The notes: generated from the sequence alone by a model not told the origin. A stretch of DNA of 64,000 bases from Saprospiraceae bacterium (GCA_028280415.1 JANQLV010000045.1:24001-88000); one strand, 5' to 3'; positions 45,138 through 54,754 are shown, counted from the stretch's first letter. Numbers and translations are program-made.

Positions 45138-45350
45138 ATGAGTCATCCCGGATTTTAGAGCCGTTAAAGAGAATTATAGAATACCAAAAGCTTTTAAGCT
45201 CTACGAAATTGGTTTAGACTTTTGGCATCGGGTTTTAGGTATTCCGGGGCACAAAATACCTAAAACCTGATACCCGTTTTACGAAACAATAAATAATAAT
45301 GCAATATTCATTTTCGCCGGGGATATAAACCAAAATCCGGGATGATTCCT
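45138..45350. mobile_element. MITE-like element, copy 2
   Basis: The second copy of the element at 3340-3542. Left end ATGAGTCATCCCGGATTTTA, right end CCAAAATCCGGGATGATTC, so the inverted termini are nearly perfect here. A central stem at 45227-45243 with 45255-45271 pairs 17 bases with one wobble. Relative to copy 1 it has about 9 extra bases (AATAAATAA region) near 45290. No open frame is present. It lies 40 bases after the LytTR stop and 31 bases from the end of the converging subtilase gene. Confidence 0.78.
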
Positions 45351-45381
45351 ATTAATTTAACCGACCTAGGCATAGTCTATT

Positions 45382-46932
45382 CTAAAGGTCTTCATTCACC
45401 GCATCGTTTGCATCAATTATTCCCCATCCGTATTCATTATCCCGATTGGGGTAGAAAGAAGCATTCCATTTCATGGCATCATAGACTTCTTCACGGCTTG
45501 CCCCCGGGTTATTGGAAAATACTAACGTTGCTATTCCAGCAACGCTAGCCGTCGCAGCGGATGAACCTCCGATATATTTTGGCTGATTGGTATCTGAAGC
45601 CAAACCGATTGCATGCCTTTCATCATTCACTGAACGCTCCATAACCATTACAAAATCCACCTCGGGACCATCGTGGCAAGTTTCGCATTTGTCCATTGGG
45701 TTGGTATTATCCTTAACACCTGTAACCGCAACTGTTTCATTCATATTAGCCGGGAAAATAACACCCCACCAACTGGTCCAGGAGAAAGAAGTGCCAGCGG
45801 CTGCAATAATCATTTTTCCATTATTATGAGCATAATAAATACCATCAGCAACGGTTCCGCTCCAGAAAGGCGTACCGATTGACATACTAATCACTTTTAC
45901 ATCCGAACGATTTCCGGCAATAATCAAAGCATCTTTGACACCATCTTTTTCATCCCCTGTATTGATCACTACATCTTCTACCGCACGAATGGAAATCAGA
46001 TCCGCATTATAAGCCACCCCTACTGCATTTCCGTCTGTTCCCCTTGGCGCAGCCGCCAAACCACACATGGAGGTTCCATGTCCGCATTGATCATGAGGCG
46101 AATCAAGGCTTCTCCACCACCACCAACCGGAATAGTGCGTACTGAGCCTTTCCACTGTTCTTCCCTGCGAATCTCCGCTATTAAACTGTGAGCCAAGGTT
46201 TTCCTGAGCATCCGATGCTCCGGTATCAATGATGCAAACCGTTATCCCATCTCCGCTCGTTGTTCCCCAGGCGCCGTTAACATTTGAAGTAGCAAAATGC
46301 CAGGATCGTTTCACATTGGGGCTGATTGTAGTATAGTCCGCTGAATTAATTCCATAATCGGGCGCACTATCACAGCCCGAAGAGCTTCGGCCAGCAGACT
46401 GAGTCATTGAAGGAAGGCTATAGCTCATACTCTCAAGATAACGAACCACAGAGGTCTTGGCACGCAAGGCTTTTACTGTTTCCGGATTAGTAATCCGTAC
46501 GGCTATGGTCGGTAATACCTTAGGCATTCCATGAGGTAATAAATCATTTAGCTCTAAATCAGGGTTTATTTTTTGCTCCCCTTTTAAAATAAAAGCCAAT
46601 AAATCATCCCGGATTTCAATCCACTCCTCACTTTCAATGTCAATTTGATGAATGGTAGATTTTAGCTGCTCTGTTCCTTCCACTTGATAACCTAAAGCAA
46701 AAAGCGAATCGCTTTGCATCGCAGCACTCCATAAAAAATGATCATCGACCTCCGACCATTTAAAAATACCGTAGCGATTAATGGTAGATTCGATTTGTTC
46801 GTTAAGCTCTTCTTTGCTTAGAGGTTCTTTTGAAAATTCAGGTGAAGCATCTTTGGTTTCAATTTGTTCTTTTGCACAACCAAGGAGCAAGAATAGCAGA
46901 AGTAAGGTAATAGGTGTTAAATTTCTCATCAT
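45382..46932 (-). CDS. Subtilisin-like (S8) lipoprotein
   Basis: A 516-residue envelope peptidase. The start MMRNLTPITLLLLFLLLGC is a lipoprotein signal with Cys19 as the lipidated residue. After a long acidic prodomain (about 20-200) the S8 domain has Asp236 (TVCIIDTGASD), His285 (DQCGHGTSMCG) and Ser458 in YIGGSSAATASVAGIA, where GTSxAxP of most subtilases is replaced. The usual oxyanion Asn is not in place: the segment reads IIAAAGTSFSW, with threonine where AAGN normally is. A CxxC pair (CETCHDG) lies near 416. The fold assignment is sure; activity is uncertain. A second ATG at 46929 is equally possible. Confidence 0.85.
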   Translation of the reverse strand: MMRNLTPITLLLLFLLLGCAKEQIETKDASPEFSKEPLSKEELNEQIESTINRYGIFKWSEVDDHFLWSAAMQSDSLFALGYQVEGTEQLKSTIHQIDIESEEWIEIRDDLLAFILKGEQKINPDLELNDLLPHGMPKVLPTIAVRITNPETVKALRAKTSVVRYLESMSYSLPSMTQSAGRSSSGCDSAPDYGINSADYTTISPNVKRSWHFATSNVNGAWGTTSGDGITVCIIDTGASDAQENLGSQFNSGDSQGRTVERLSTHYSGWWWWRSLDSPHDQCGHGTSMCGLAAAPRGTDGNAVGVAYNADLISIRAVEDVVINTGDEKDGVKDALIIAGNRSDVKVISMSIGTPFWSGTVADGIYYAHNNGKMIIAAAGTSFSWTSWWGVIFPANMNETVAVTGVKDNTNPMDKCETCHDGPEVDFVMVMERSVNDERHAIGLASDTNQPKYIGGSSAATASVAGIATLVFSNNPGASREEVYDAMKWNASFYPNRDNEYGWGIIDANDAVNEDL

Positions 46933-47101
46933 TAATTTAAGTTGTTTTTTGCGAAAATTCGCTAATCCTTAAAGATAGAAAAGCACATTGAGAAATAAAA
47001 ACAATGGAATGAGGTAAAGATACCAGCATCCTTGCAATCTGATTTGCCAAACGATAAGCCAGAACGCGGTTTAACCAAACTTCACCAATTCACCCAACTA
47101 T

Positions 47102-48388
47102 TTACCAGTCCTTTCTCCGCATGACCGGAATGTCCTTTACGACAACCTGTATCGTTTCCTGAATTCGTTCTTCAAAAAGAATAATCTTTCCTTCCAGCAA
47201 ACTATTGAGTACTTCGGGCTTATAATGCCGGATAGTTAGCAATTCAAGGCCCTCGTCCGTGCGTACATTAAAATCTTCCTCGAGCTCAGCAATTAGTTTT
47301 TTAAGGCGTTTTGCCTGATTCGTTACGCATACTGAAAAACTAATCGCTTTATTTTGCATCATATTGACTTTGATTCGATACTTGTCAAATAGTCGAAACA
47401 AATACCCAAGATGATGTTCTGCAACAAAGGAAAAATCTCTGGTCGAGATATGTAAGAGGATTTGATCTGTTTCAACCACTACGACCGGAGGATAACTGAC
47501 CTCTGATTCATTTGAAATGATGGTCCCCTCCCCTTCCGGATTCTTAAATGATTTTACATATAAGGGAATGCTTTTATTCTGGATAGGTTTAATCGTCTTG
47601 GGATGGATAACTTTTGCTCCATAATAGGTCATTTCAATCGCTTCTTTATAGGATAAACGATCAATTTTAGAAACGTGATCAAACAAGCGGGGATCACCAG
47701 TCAGGATTCCTGGAACATCCTTCCAGATTGTCATATTACTGGCATTGAGAATATATGAAAAGATTGCGGCACTGTAATCAGACCCTTCCCTTCCCAATGT
47801 CGTAGTGAAATTTTCGCTAGTCCCGCCAATAAAACCCTGAGTAAGCACAAAATTATTTTCCTTCAAAAGCGGGGGCAATATTTCTGATCCATTTTGATTG
47901 GTAACTTCCCAATCTACCTTACCGTCCCGGTAGGTATTATTCGTCCGGATAACGTCCCGGGCATCCAGCCAAACAGTCTTAAGATCGAGCATATTGAGAT
48001 ATGCAGCCACAATTCTGGAAGAAACGAGCTCTCCTACCGATACAATCTGATCATAGAGATAATCATAATCATCTTGCGGAGGTTCTTCGATCACCCACTC
48101 AATTTCTACAAAAGCATCATTGACTATTGCATAGATCTCATGATGCTCCGGAAAAAGTTGTTTAAGCGTTTCAATATGTTTCGCTTTGAGCGCTTCATAG
48201 TATTCAAAAGCTTTACCATTTTGGCTGGTATAGGCTTCCAATACCACTTCCAAAGCATTAGTCGTTTTCCCCATAGCTGAAACTACGATCAGGATGTTTT
48301 CGTCTTTATATGACTGCAGGATGTCTCCAACGTTTTTGATTGCTTCAGCATCTTCAATAGATGCCCCTCCGAATTTGAATACCTTCAT
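47102..48388 (-). CDS. lysC: Aspartate kinase
   Basis: A 428-residue enzyme that phosphorylates L-aspartate, the first step toward lysine, threonine, methionine and isoleucine. The N-terminal KVFKFGGASIEDAEAI carries the ATP-phosphate loop and aspartate motif; GFIGGTSENFTTTLGREGSD near 195 is the conserved kinase core, and YYGAKVIHPKTIKPIQN near 262 follows. After about 300 there are two ACT-like segments (LLHISTRDFSFVAEHHLGYL and ISFSVCVTN) that bind inhibitory amino acids. It is a monofunctional enzyme. No amino-acid-leader RNA was found in the 367 bases upstream. Confidence 0.93.
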   Translation of the reverse strand: MKVFKFGGASIEDAEAIKNVGDILQSYKDENILIVVSAMGKTTNALEVVLEAYTSQNGKAFEYYEALKAKHIETLKQLFPEHHEIYAIVNDAFVEIEWVIEEPPQDDYDYLYDQIVSVGELVSSRIVAAYLNMLDLKTVWLDARDVIRTNNTYRDGKVDWEVTNQNGSEILPPLLKENNFVLTQGFIGGTSENFTTTLGREGSDYSAAIFSYILNASNMTIWKDVPGILTGDPRLFDHVSKIDRLSYKEAIEMTYYGAKVIHPKTIKPIQNKSIPLYVKSFKNPEGEGTIISNESEVSYPPVVVVETDQILLHISTRDFSFVAEHHLGYLFRLFDKYRIKVNMMQNKAISFSVCVTNQAKRLKKLIAELEEDFNVRTDEGLELLTIRHYKPEVLNSLLEGKIILFEERIQETIQVVVKDIPVMRRKDW

Positions 48389-48755
48389 ATTTTTTTCCGC
48401 CTATTTGTGTTTTGAAGTTTTTAAAAATTATTCTATGATAAATAAAGCTTTCAGTTATAGCTGGTTTGAAAGACCAGAAAGTTTCCTCGTTTTGAGGCTA
48501 CAAATATATCAGAAAGAATTTTCCTCCCCATCCGACTTGTATATTTATTTTAAGAATAATCGCTAAAAGCTGTTTTAGATGAATAAACCAGGTGACTGCA
48601 CAAGTTTTTATTAATAATTTCCTAAAGAAAAAGAGTATTGATTATCATTTTTATAAAAATCGTCCCGCTACAGTATTTAACATTGCAAATAGTTAAAAAT
48701 AAAGAACCGAATTAAACATGTTTTGTTAAATTTGTAATCCTTAAAATCAAAAAAA
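48389..48755. other. Divergent intergenic region between lysC and the decarboxylase operon
   Basis: This AT-rich stretch of 367 bases holds the promoters of both units. It contains a small inverted repeat CTGGT/ACCAG near 48460-48476 in the lysC leader and the decarboxylase -7 box at 48727-48734. I see no gene and no known riboswitch. Confidence 0.45.
48727..48734 (+). promoter_or_regulatory. Putative -7 box of the decarboxylase operon
   Basis: TAAATTTG matches TAnnTTTG and ends 21 bases before the TTG start of the gamma subunit gene. Confidence 0.45.
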
Positions 48756-49040
48756 TTGGATCAGGAATTAGCTAGAGCTTTATTAATATTAGGAGTAGGA
48801 ATGATTACAGTGTTTTTCATTCTGGGACTGGTTGTACTAAGTGGTAAACTATTAATCAGAATAGTGAATCGCTTCTTTCCACCGGCATCTATAAAAAGTC
48901 CTTTAAATGAAGTAACGAATACCCGCCCTTCTCAAACAAGCAGACAACAAAATAAAAAGCAATTAGCAGCAATCGTTGCCGCTGTTGATATTTTGACTGC
49001 CGGAAAAGGGAAAATTAAAAATATTGAAAAAGTCAAATAG
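48756..49040 (+). CDS. oadG: Sodium-pumping decarboxylase, gamma subunit
   Basis: A 94-residue protein with one N-terminal transmembrane helix (LLILGVGMITVFFILGLVVL) and a lysine-rich cytosolic tail (AIVAAVDILTAGKGKIKN), as in OadG, which anchors the alpha subunit to the membrane and helps assembly. Translation appears to begin at TTG (48756), because the first ATG would split the helix. Gene order gamma-alpha-beta supports the assignment. Confidence 0.8.
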   Translation: MDQELARALLILGVGMITVFFILGLVVLSGKLLIRIVNRFFPPASIKSPLNEVTNTRPSQTSRQQNKKQLAAIVAAVDILTAGKGKIKNIEKVK

Positions 49041-49106
49041 CGATTTTAACCTATTAACTAACATTTGCTCTGCTTTTAGTTCCGGGCAAATGAAATCATT
49101 TTACAC

Positions 49107-51008
49107 ATGCGAAGAGAAATAAAACTCTGCCTTGTTTACAGAGATATGTGGCAATCTGCGGGCAAATATGTCCCCAGAGTTGATCAGTTATTAAAAGTAG
49201 CCGAACCCATTATCAATATGGGCTGTTTTGATCGGGTGGAAACCAATGGTGGCGGTTTTGAACAGGTAAATTTACTTTTTGGTGAAAACCCCAATCATAC
49301 TGTCAGAAAATGGACACAACCTTTCAATGATGTGGGCATACAGACACAAATGCTCGAAAGAGGTTTAAACGGTATTCGTATGTCACCCGTTCCTGCCGAT
49401 GTGAGAGCCTTAATGTTTAGAGTGAAAAAAAAGCAGGGAACAGATATCGCTCGTTCTTTCGATGGCCTCAATAATCCACAAAATCTGGCTAATTCTTTCA
49501 AATTTGCCAAGGAGGGAGGTATGATTGCCCAGGCTGCACTGAGTCTGACTTTCTCCCCTGTTCACAATGCAGATTATTATATCAATCTGGCGGATCAATA
49601 CATAGAATTGGGAGCAGAAGAAATCTGTATCAAGGATATGGCTGGTATTGGCCGTCCGGTAACTATCGGTAAAATTGTTGCGGGAATCAAGGATCGACAC
49701 CCGGGCATCCTGGTTCAGTACCACGGGCACTCGACACCCGGTTTTTCGGTAGCCTCCAGCCTGGAAGCCGCCCGTAACGGCGCAGATATCATTGATGTTG
49801 GTATGGAGCCGCTCTCCTGGGGAACCGGCCACGCCGATTTGCTAACCATTCACGCGATGTTGAAAGATGCGGGTTTTTTGGTCAAGGATGTAGATACCAA
49901 AGCGTATATGGAAGCGCGTAGTCTCACACAGGAATTTATCGACGACTATTTGGGGCTCTACATCAATAAGATGAATCGAAAAATGAATTCGCTACTAATC
50001 GGTCCCGGGCTGCCGGGTGGAATGATGGGTAGTCTGATGGCTGATTTGGAGAATAATCTAAAGAGTATCAACAAATGGCTATCCAAAAGGAACAAACCGA
50101 AAATAACCCAGGAAGACTTATTGATCAGACTTTTTGAAGAAGTAGAATATGCCTGGCCCAAGCTGGGGTATCCTTGTCTTGTGACCCCTTACAGTCAATA
50201 TGTCAAAAATGTATCCCTGATGAATGTATTGCAGATGATCAAAGGCAAGGACAGATGGTCGATGATCGATGAAAATACCTGGGGAATGATTCTGGGACGT
50301 TCCGGAAAATTAGCCGGACCAATTGCTCCGGAACTGGAAGCTTTAGCAAAACAGCAGGGCCGGGAATTTTATCAGGGGAATCCACAGGATTTATATCCGG
50401 ATGAACTCGAATTATTTGCAGCCAAGATGGACGAGAAAGGCTGGGATTATGGAGAAGATGATGAAGAACTTCTGGAATACGCTATGCACCCTACTCAATA
50501 TGAGGATTTTAAATCGGGAAAAGCGAAAGAACAATTCCTGGCTGATGTTAAAAAAAGAAGAACCGCCAGCCGGACATCGGAAACAGCACCTGTAGCAGCC
50601 AATCCGGCCCCGGTAGCCCCCACACATTACCAGCCCAAAGTTTTACATCTCAATATCAACGGTGAACAATTCAAAGTTTCTGTATCTTATGATGAGCACG
50701 AAACGCCCTCTATAGCTCCGAAAGCTGAAACTACCAATCCGGCCACTGAAAACGGTAATGATTCTGATAATGGTCATTACGAAGCGATTACTGCTCCTTT
50801 GGAAGGAAAGTTTTTTCTGACTAAAGAGTCAAGCGAAATACCTGTTAAGGTAGGTGATCAAATTAATGTTGGAGATACCGTAGCCTATATTGAAGCGATG
50901 AAAGTAATCAATGCGATTACCGCTGACAAGAGCGGAACTGTAGTAGAAATAGTAGGTCGACATGGAGAAGAGATAGAAGAAGATGATGTGATTTTCAAAA
51001 TTAAATAA
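49107..51008 (+). CDS. oadA: Biotin-dependent carboxyltransferase, alpha subunit of a sodium-pumping decarboxylase
   Basis: A 633-residue protein with an N-terminal carboxyltransferase barrel, a PYC_OADA-type conserved domain (about 300-500), and a C-terminal biotinyl domain in which Lys599 (IEAMKVINA) carries biotin. It removes CO2 from a 2-oxo or CoA-type acid and passes it to biotin. The barrel is divergent from textbook OadA: VYRDMWQSA stands for TLRDGHQS, ETNGGGFEQV for EVWGGATFDA, RSFDGLNN for RIFDALND, and YHGHSTPGF for the usual LHTHDTSG; CIKDMAG is kept. The substrate may therefore be oxaloacetate or a related acid. An operon with gamma and beta subunits is clear. Confidence 0.82.
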   Translation: MRREIKLCLVYRDMWQSAGKYVPRVDQLLKVAEPIINMGCFDRVETNGGGFEQVNLLFGENPNHTVRKWTQPFNDVGIQTQMLERGLNGIRMSPVPADVRALMFRVKKKQGTDIARSFDGLNNPQNLANSFKFAKEGGMIAQAALSLTFSPVHNADYYINLADQYIELGAEEICIKDMAGIGRPVTIGKIVAGIKDRHPGILVQYHGHSTPGFSVASSLEAARNGADIIDVGMEPLSWGTGHADLLTIHAMLKDAGFLVKDVDTKAYMEARSLTQEFIDDYLGLYINKMNRKMNSLLIGPGLPGGMMGSLMADLENNLKSINKWLSKRNKPKITQEDLLIRLFEEVEYAWPKLGYPCLVTPYSQYVKNVSLMNVLQMIKGKDRWSMIDENTWGMILGRSGKLAGPIAPELEALAKQQGREFYQGNPQDLYPDELELFAAKMDEKGWDYGEDDEELLEYAMHPTQYEDFKSGKAKEQFLADVKKRRTASRTSETAPVAANPAPVAPTHYQPKVLHLNINGEQFKVSVSYDEHETPSIAPKAETTNPATENGNDSDNGHYEAITAPLEGKFFLTKESSEIPVKVGDQINVGDTVAYIEAMKVINAITADKSGTVVEIVGRHGEEIEEDDVIFKIK

Positions 51009-51039
51009 TCCGGCAAAGCCTTTCTATTTTCGACGAACT

Positions 51040-52239
51040 ATGGAGATACTACAGGAATTGTATAACATGACTGCCTTTAGTGCGCTTTTCAAAGAGCCAT
51101 TAACCATCCTCATGCTGGTATTGGCTTTCGTTCTGCTCTACCTTGGAATCTATAAAAGATTCGAACCATTATTATTGGTTCCGATTGCTTTTGGGTTGCT
51201 GCTTGCCAATTTCCCTGGGGGAGGTATGAATGTCGTACAGGATGATGCCGTTGCGAATATGACGATCCTTGAGATAGCCAAGAAGCACGGGATCATGAAT
51301 ATGCTTTATTATACATTGATAAAGACCGGTTTATTACCTCCCTTGATCTTTATGGGCGTAGGTGCGATGACCGATTTCGGTCCTATGTTGCGCAATCTGA
51401 AATTAGCTTTTTTTGGAGCTGCTGCACAAATAGGGATTTTCACTATTTTAATTTCAGCGGTTTTGATCGGGCAACCACTGAACGAGGCAGGTGCGCTTAG
51501 TATTATCGGTGGAGCTGATGGTCCTACCGCTATTTATACCACGATCATTCTGGCACCAGAATTACTGGGCCCGATCGCGATCGCAGCCTATTCATATATG
51601 GCCTTAGTTCCAGTCATCATTCCTTTAGTGGTTCGCTTCACTATGAACAGAGAGGAATTGCGGATCAATATGAAAAAACAGGAAAAGCTTTTTCCCAATA
51701 AACTGAAAATTAATAACCTTAGAGCGGTAAAGATTATTTTCCCCGTAATGCTCGGGACCATAGTAGCGCTTTTGGTTCCTTCCTCCGTTCCGCTGGTAGG
51801 GATGTTATTGTTTGGCAATCTGATCAAGGAAATTGGCTCGGATACCAATCGCTTGTTTAAAGCAGCTTCGGAAACCATTATGAATGCTTCTACTATCTTC
51901 CTCGGACTTTGCGTCGGAGCAACCATGACGGCTTCGACTTTTTTAAACAGTAAAACCCTATTAATCGTTATTGGTGGCTTTCTCGCCTTTGCTATTTCAA
52001 TATTTGGCGGCATTATGGCAGTTAAACTTTACAATTTATTTGCAAAAAAGAAAATCAATCCCCTTATTGGTGCTACAGGATTAAGTGCGGTACCTATGGC
52101 TTCCAGAGTAGCCAATGAAATTGCTTTAAAACACGATTCGAATAATCATATCCTGCAATACGCTATGGCTAGTAATATTTCAGGAGTGATCGGTTCGGCT
52201 GTTGCCGCCGGGATTTTAATTACATTGATAAGCAATTAA
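51040..52239 (+). CDS. oadB: Sodium ion-translocating decarboxylase, beta subunit
   Basis: A 399-residue integral membrane protein with about nine hydrophobic helices. It holds the conserved region ALSIIGGADGPTAIYTTI, where Asp160 is the counterpart of the sodium-binding aspartate of OadB, and the C-terminal SNISGVIGSAVAAGIL motif with the second sodium-site serine. It decarboxylates carboxybiotin and uses the energy to export sodium. It is 31 bases behind the alpha subunit gene. A second ATG ten codons downstream (MTAFSALFKEP) could be the true start. Confidence 0.92.
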   Translation: MEILQELYNMTAFSALFKEPLTILMLVLAFVLLYLGIYKRFEPLLLVPIAFGLLLANFPGGGMNVVQDDAVANMTILEIAKKHGIMNMLYYTLIKTGLLPPLIFMGVGAMTDFGPMLRNLKLAFFGAAAQIGIFTILISAVLIGQPLNEAGALSIIGGADGPTAIYTTIILAPELLGPIAIAAYSYMALVPVIIPLVVRFTMNREELRINMKKQEKLFPNKLKINNLRAVKIIFPVMLGTIVALLVPSSVPLVGMLLFGNLIKEIGSDTNRLFKAASETIMNASTIFLGLCVGATMTASTFLNSKTLLIVIGGFLAFAISIFGGIMAVKLYNLFAKKKINPLIGATGLSAVPMASRVANEIALKHDSNNHILQYAMASNISGVIGSAVAAGILITLISN

Positions 52240-52280
52240 TGATTAGAACAATACATTTTGAAAATAAAAACTAAAGCGAA

Positions 52281-53054
52281 ATGAAAAAAACTATACTTCT
52301 TTTTTCCTTTTTAATAATCTGCTCCCTTTCCGCATCTTCGCAAATCTTAATGGAGGATATTACAGAACTTTTTCCCGCTGAACTGATCAAAGAACAAGGA
52401 GTTGAAAAAGCGGTTTATACCAGAAGACAAGGTCAAATAGTAGAAGAGTTTAGTTTCAGAGCAGATGGCCAGATATCTGATCGACTTATTCGAAATCTTA
52501 AGAAAATGGATTCTATCAATGTTCATTATTCTTATAACGAACAGGATCAATTGACTGAAGTAAATTATACGGGAGAAAATAATACTACTTCCCACCGTCG
52601 CGTTCTTGTTTATGAAAAAAATCAACTCATTAAAGAAATCATATCGCAGCGAAATACAGAAGAGCATTCGGAGTACATTTACGATAAAGCAGGTAAACTC
52701 ATTAAACGCATTTCAGAAAATCAGACAACCGGAGACAAGAAAACCAGATTATACGATGAGCAGGAAAGGTTGATTAATGAAAATGCCCATCGAGGTAAAG
52801 CTATCAATAATATGACTATTGCTTATACCGATAATCAGGTAAACATCGTTCAAAAATCGAATAATAGTCACTCCAAGTCCAAACCCTATGCGGTAAAGCT
52901 TATTTATAATGAAAAGGGATTCCCTGTTTCCTCCGAAATTTCAGGAGCATCCGATCAATCTAAAACGATTTATTTTTATAACAAAAAAGGATTGATTGAG
53001 CAATTAAAAACCGGGAATAATATCATTTCAACTTTCGAATACGTTTATCGGTGA
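52281..53054 (+). CDS. Secreted YD-repeat-like protein of unknown function
   Basis: A 257-residue precursor with signal peptide MKKTILLFSFLIICSLSASS. The mature part repeats a short strand-turn pattern of the kind found in RHS/YD-type proteins, for example HYSYNEQDQLTEVNY, EYIYDKAGKLIKRI, RLYDEQERLINEN and YFYNKKGLIEQLKTG. I cannot name a function. It starts 41 bases after the decarboxylase beta gene and could be the tail of that operon. Confidence 0.72.
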   Translation: MKKTILLFSFLIICSLSASSQILMEDITELFPAELIKEQGVEKAVYTRRQGQIVEEFSFRADGQISDRLIRNLKKMDSINVHYSYNEQDQLTEVNYTGENNTTSHRRVLVYEKNQLIKEIISQRNTEEHSEYIYDKAGKLIKRISENQTTGDKKTRLYDEQERLINENAHRGKAINNMTIAYTDNQVNIVQKSNNSHSKSKPYAVKLIYNEKGFPVSSEISGASDQSKTIYFYNKKGLIEQLKTGNNIISTFEYVYR

Positions 53055-53100
53055 TTTTCTGTAATGTTGAAATTTGAAAGAATAAAAAATCGAGAATGAT

Positions 53101-53550
53101 ATGACAATCTATCATCAAGTACTAATTGATTCAAAACCAGAAGATGTCTTTCAAGCAATTACGGAACAAGAATATCTTTCAAAATGGTGGATTCAGGATT
53201 GCGTAGCGAAGCCTGAAATTGGATTTATAAATATTTTTAAATATGAGGACTATGTTAATAATGAAATGAAAATTATTGATTTAGTAGAGAATGAACGAGT
53301 TGAATGGGAATGTATACAAAGTGCAAAAGAATGGATCGGGACTCATATCGTATTTGAAATTTCAATGCATAATAATTTAACCAAGCTGGATTTCAAACAA
53401 ATTGGATGGGAAGAACAAACTGAATTCTACGCAACCTGCAATTTTCATTGGGCCAGGCACTTAACCATGCTAAAAGATTTGTGTGAAAGTGGGATTAATC
53501 AAGTTTTCCAGGAAAAAGAAGCGATAGAGATTAAAAAAGTGAAAGGATAA
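53101..53550 (+). CDS. SRPBCC (START-like, AHSA1-type) domain protein
   Basis: A 149-residue cytosolic protein of the SRPBCC superfamily: VFQAITEQEYLSKWWIQDC near 16, a beta-rich middle with ERVEWECIQSAKEWIGTHIV, and the closing helix HWARHLTMLKDLCESG. The family binds hydrophobic ligands or assists Hsp90 (AHSA1). Ligand unknown. It lies between the secreted YD-repeat-like gene and the OmpA gene with small gaps (46 and 16 bases). Confidence 0.82.
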   Translation: MTIYHQVLIDSKPEDVFQAITEQEYLSKWWIQDCVAKPEIGFINIFKYEDYVNNEMKIIDLVENERVEWECIQSAKEWIGTHIVFEISMHNNLTKLDFKQIGWEEQTEFYATCNFHWARHLTMLKDLCESGINQVFQEKEAIEIKKVKG

Positions 53551-53566
53551 AGACTCTCAAAATATA

Positions 53567-54754
53567 ATGTCTATTCGGTTTGCATTCTTGCTTTTACTGG
53601 TGAGCCGGACAAGTGTACTCCTTGCTCAGCACAATTCTAATTTAATCCCCAATCCAAGTTTCGAAGATGTAAATATTTGCACGAAATACCAGGAAGCATG
53701 TTATCCGGAGGCCTGGCGTTCCAGTACGCTAAAAGCTTTTTACTATCTAAATGATGAACATGCCAGAAAAGCTGATAATAAAGCTTATGATGGACATCGT
53801 TATGTTTCCATTTGCATGCATAATGCCAAACGGGCATTCGACAGAGGTTTTCTGCAAACACCATTACTCTGTGTTCTGGAAGCCGGTAAACCCTACGAAT
53901 TATCTTTTTATTACAAAACACCATTTAATATGCTCGAAAACTTTGGAGTCTGTTTTATGGATACCTTGATCATCAAAAAGAATAATGCGCATATACAAAG
54001 TTATCAAGCTGACCTGAATTTTAAATCAGATCAATTAATCCCGGTCAATACCTGGCTAATGGTTCGGGATACTTTTATAGCCAGAGGGAATGAAAAGGTA
54101 TTGCTTATTGGAAACTTCCATTCAGACGAAAGGACAAACATCATTCCGCTGGAAAAACGAAAAAAACGGAGTTACAATAGCCAGCAAAACAGAACTTATT
54201 ATCATTTTGATCAATTCAGTCTGCGGGCCATTCAAGCTATCCCAAGCTGTGATATTGAAGAAAACAAAGCACGTATTTACGCTGATAATATACGCCATAC
54301 GATCCCAAAGAAAAAGGTAGAAACGGAAGTACAGATCGAGGAAGTGAAGAAAGAAGAGCGAATAAAAGAACCGGAGTTTTTAGTAATTGATGAAGATAGC
54401 ATACTCATTAGTGAAACGTTTGAATTGCCCAATATTCTTTTCGAAACCAATAGTGATCAATTACTTCACGTAGCTTACCCCTCCCTGCGAAAACTATCCA
54501 ATTATTTGCTGCGCAACCGGAAACAAAATATTCATATCATTGGACATACGGATAATGTAGGCTCGGAACAAGCTAATCTGCTCCTGAGTGAAAAAAGAGC
54601 AAAAGCGGTCCGGAATTATTTACTGAATCAGAGTATTGCTACAAACCGGATTCAATATGAAGGAAAAGGAGAAAGTATGCCAATCCATACAAATAATACA
54701 GATGCGGGCCGTAGTCAGAACAGACGTGTAGAGTTTCGATTAGAAAATCAATAA
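53567..54754 (+). CDS. OmpA-family cell-wall-binding protein
   Basis: A 395-residue precursor with a signal sequence (IRFAFLLLLVSRTSVLLA, then QHN). The N-terminal 210 residues look like a CBM-like jelly-roll domain (NLIPNPSFEDVN near 24, SFYYKTPFNMLENFGVCF near 124). The C-terminal 107 residues are an OmpA-type peptidoglycan-binding domain (FETNSDQLL, then IIGHTDNVGSEQANLLLSEK), with the Asp-to-Arg spacing of 15 residues known for binding diaminopimelate. It should sit in the outer membrane or periplasm and hold to the wall. It converges with the ABC importer cluster, leaving 15 bases. Confidence 0.85.
   Translation: MSIRFAFLLLLVSRTSVLLAQHNSNLIPNPSFEDVNICTKYQEACYPEAWRSSTLKAFYYLNDEHARKADNKAYDGHRYVSICMHNAKRAFDRGFLQTPLLCVLEAGKPYELSFYYKTPFNMLENFGVCFMDTLIIKKNNAHIQSYQADLNFKSDQLIPVNTWLMVRDTFIARGNEKVLLIGNFHSDERTNIIPLEKRKKRSYNSQQNRTYYHFDQFSLRAIQAIPSCDIEENKARIYADNIRHTIPKKKVETEVQIEEVKKEERIKEPEFLVIDEDSILISETFELPNILFETNSDQLLHVAYPSLRKLSNYLLRNRKQNIHIIGHTDNVGSEQANLLLSEKRAKAVRNYLLNQSIATNRIQYEGKGESMPIHTNNTDAGRSQNRRVEFRLENQ

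Noticed and set aside
46603..46618. TCATCCCGGATTT match to the MITE-like end
   Set aside because: It lies inside the subtilase lipoprotein coding sequence with no partner end nearby; a chance match.
48389..48755. Lysine or other amino-acid riboswitch ahead of lysC
   Set aside because: I could not find the conserved elements of a known aptamer; only a small 5-bp stem is present.
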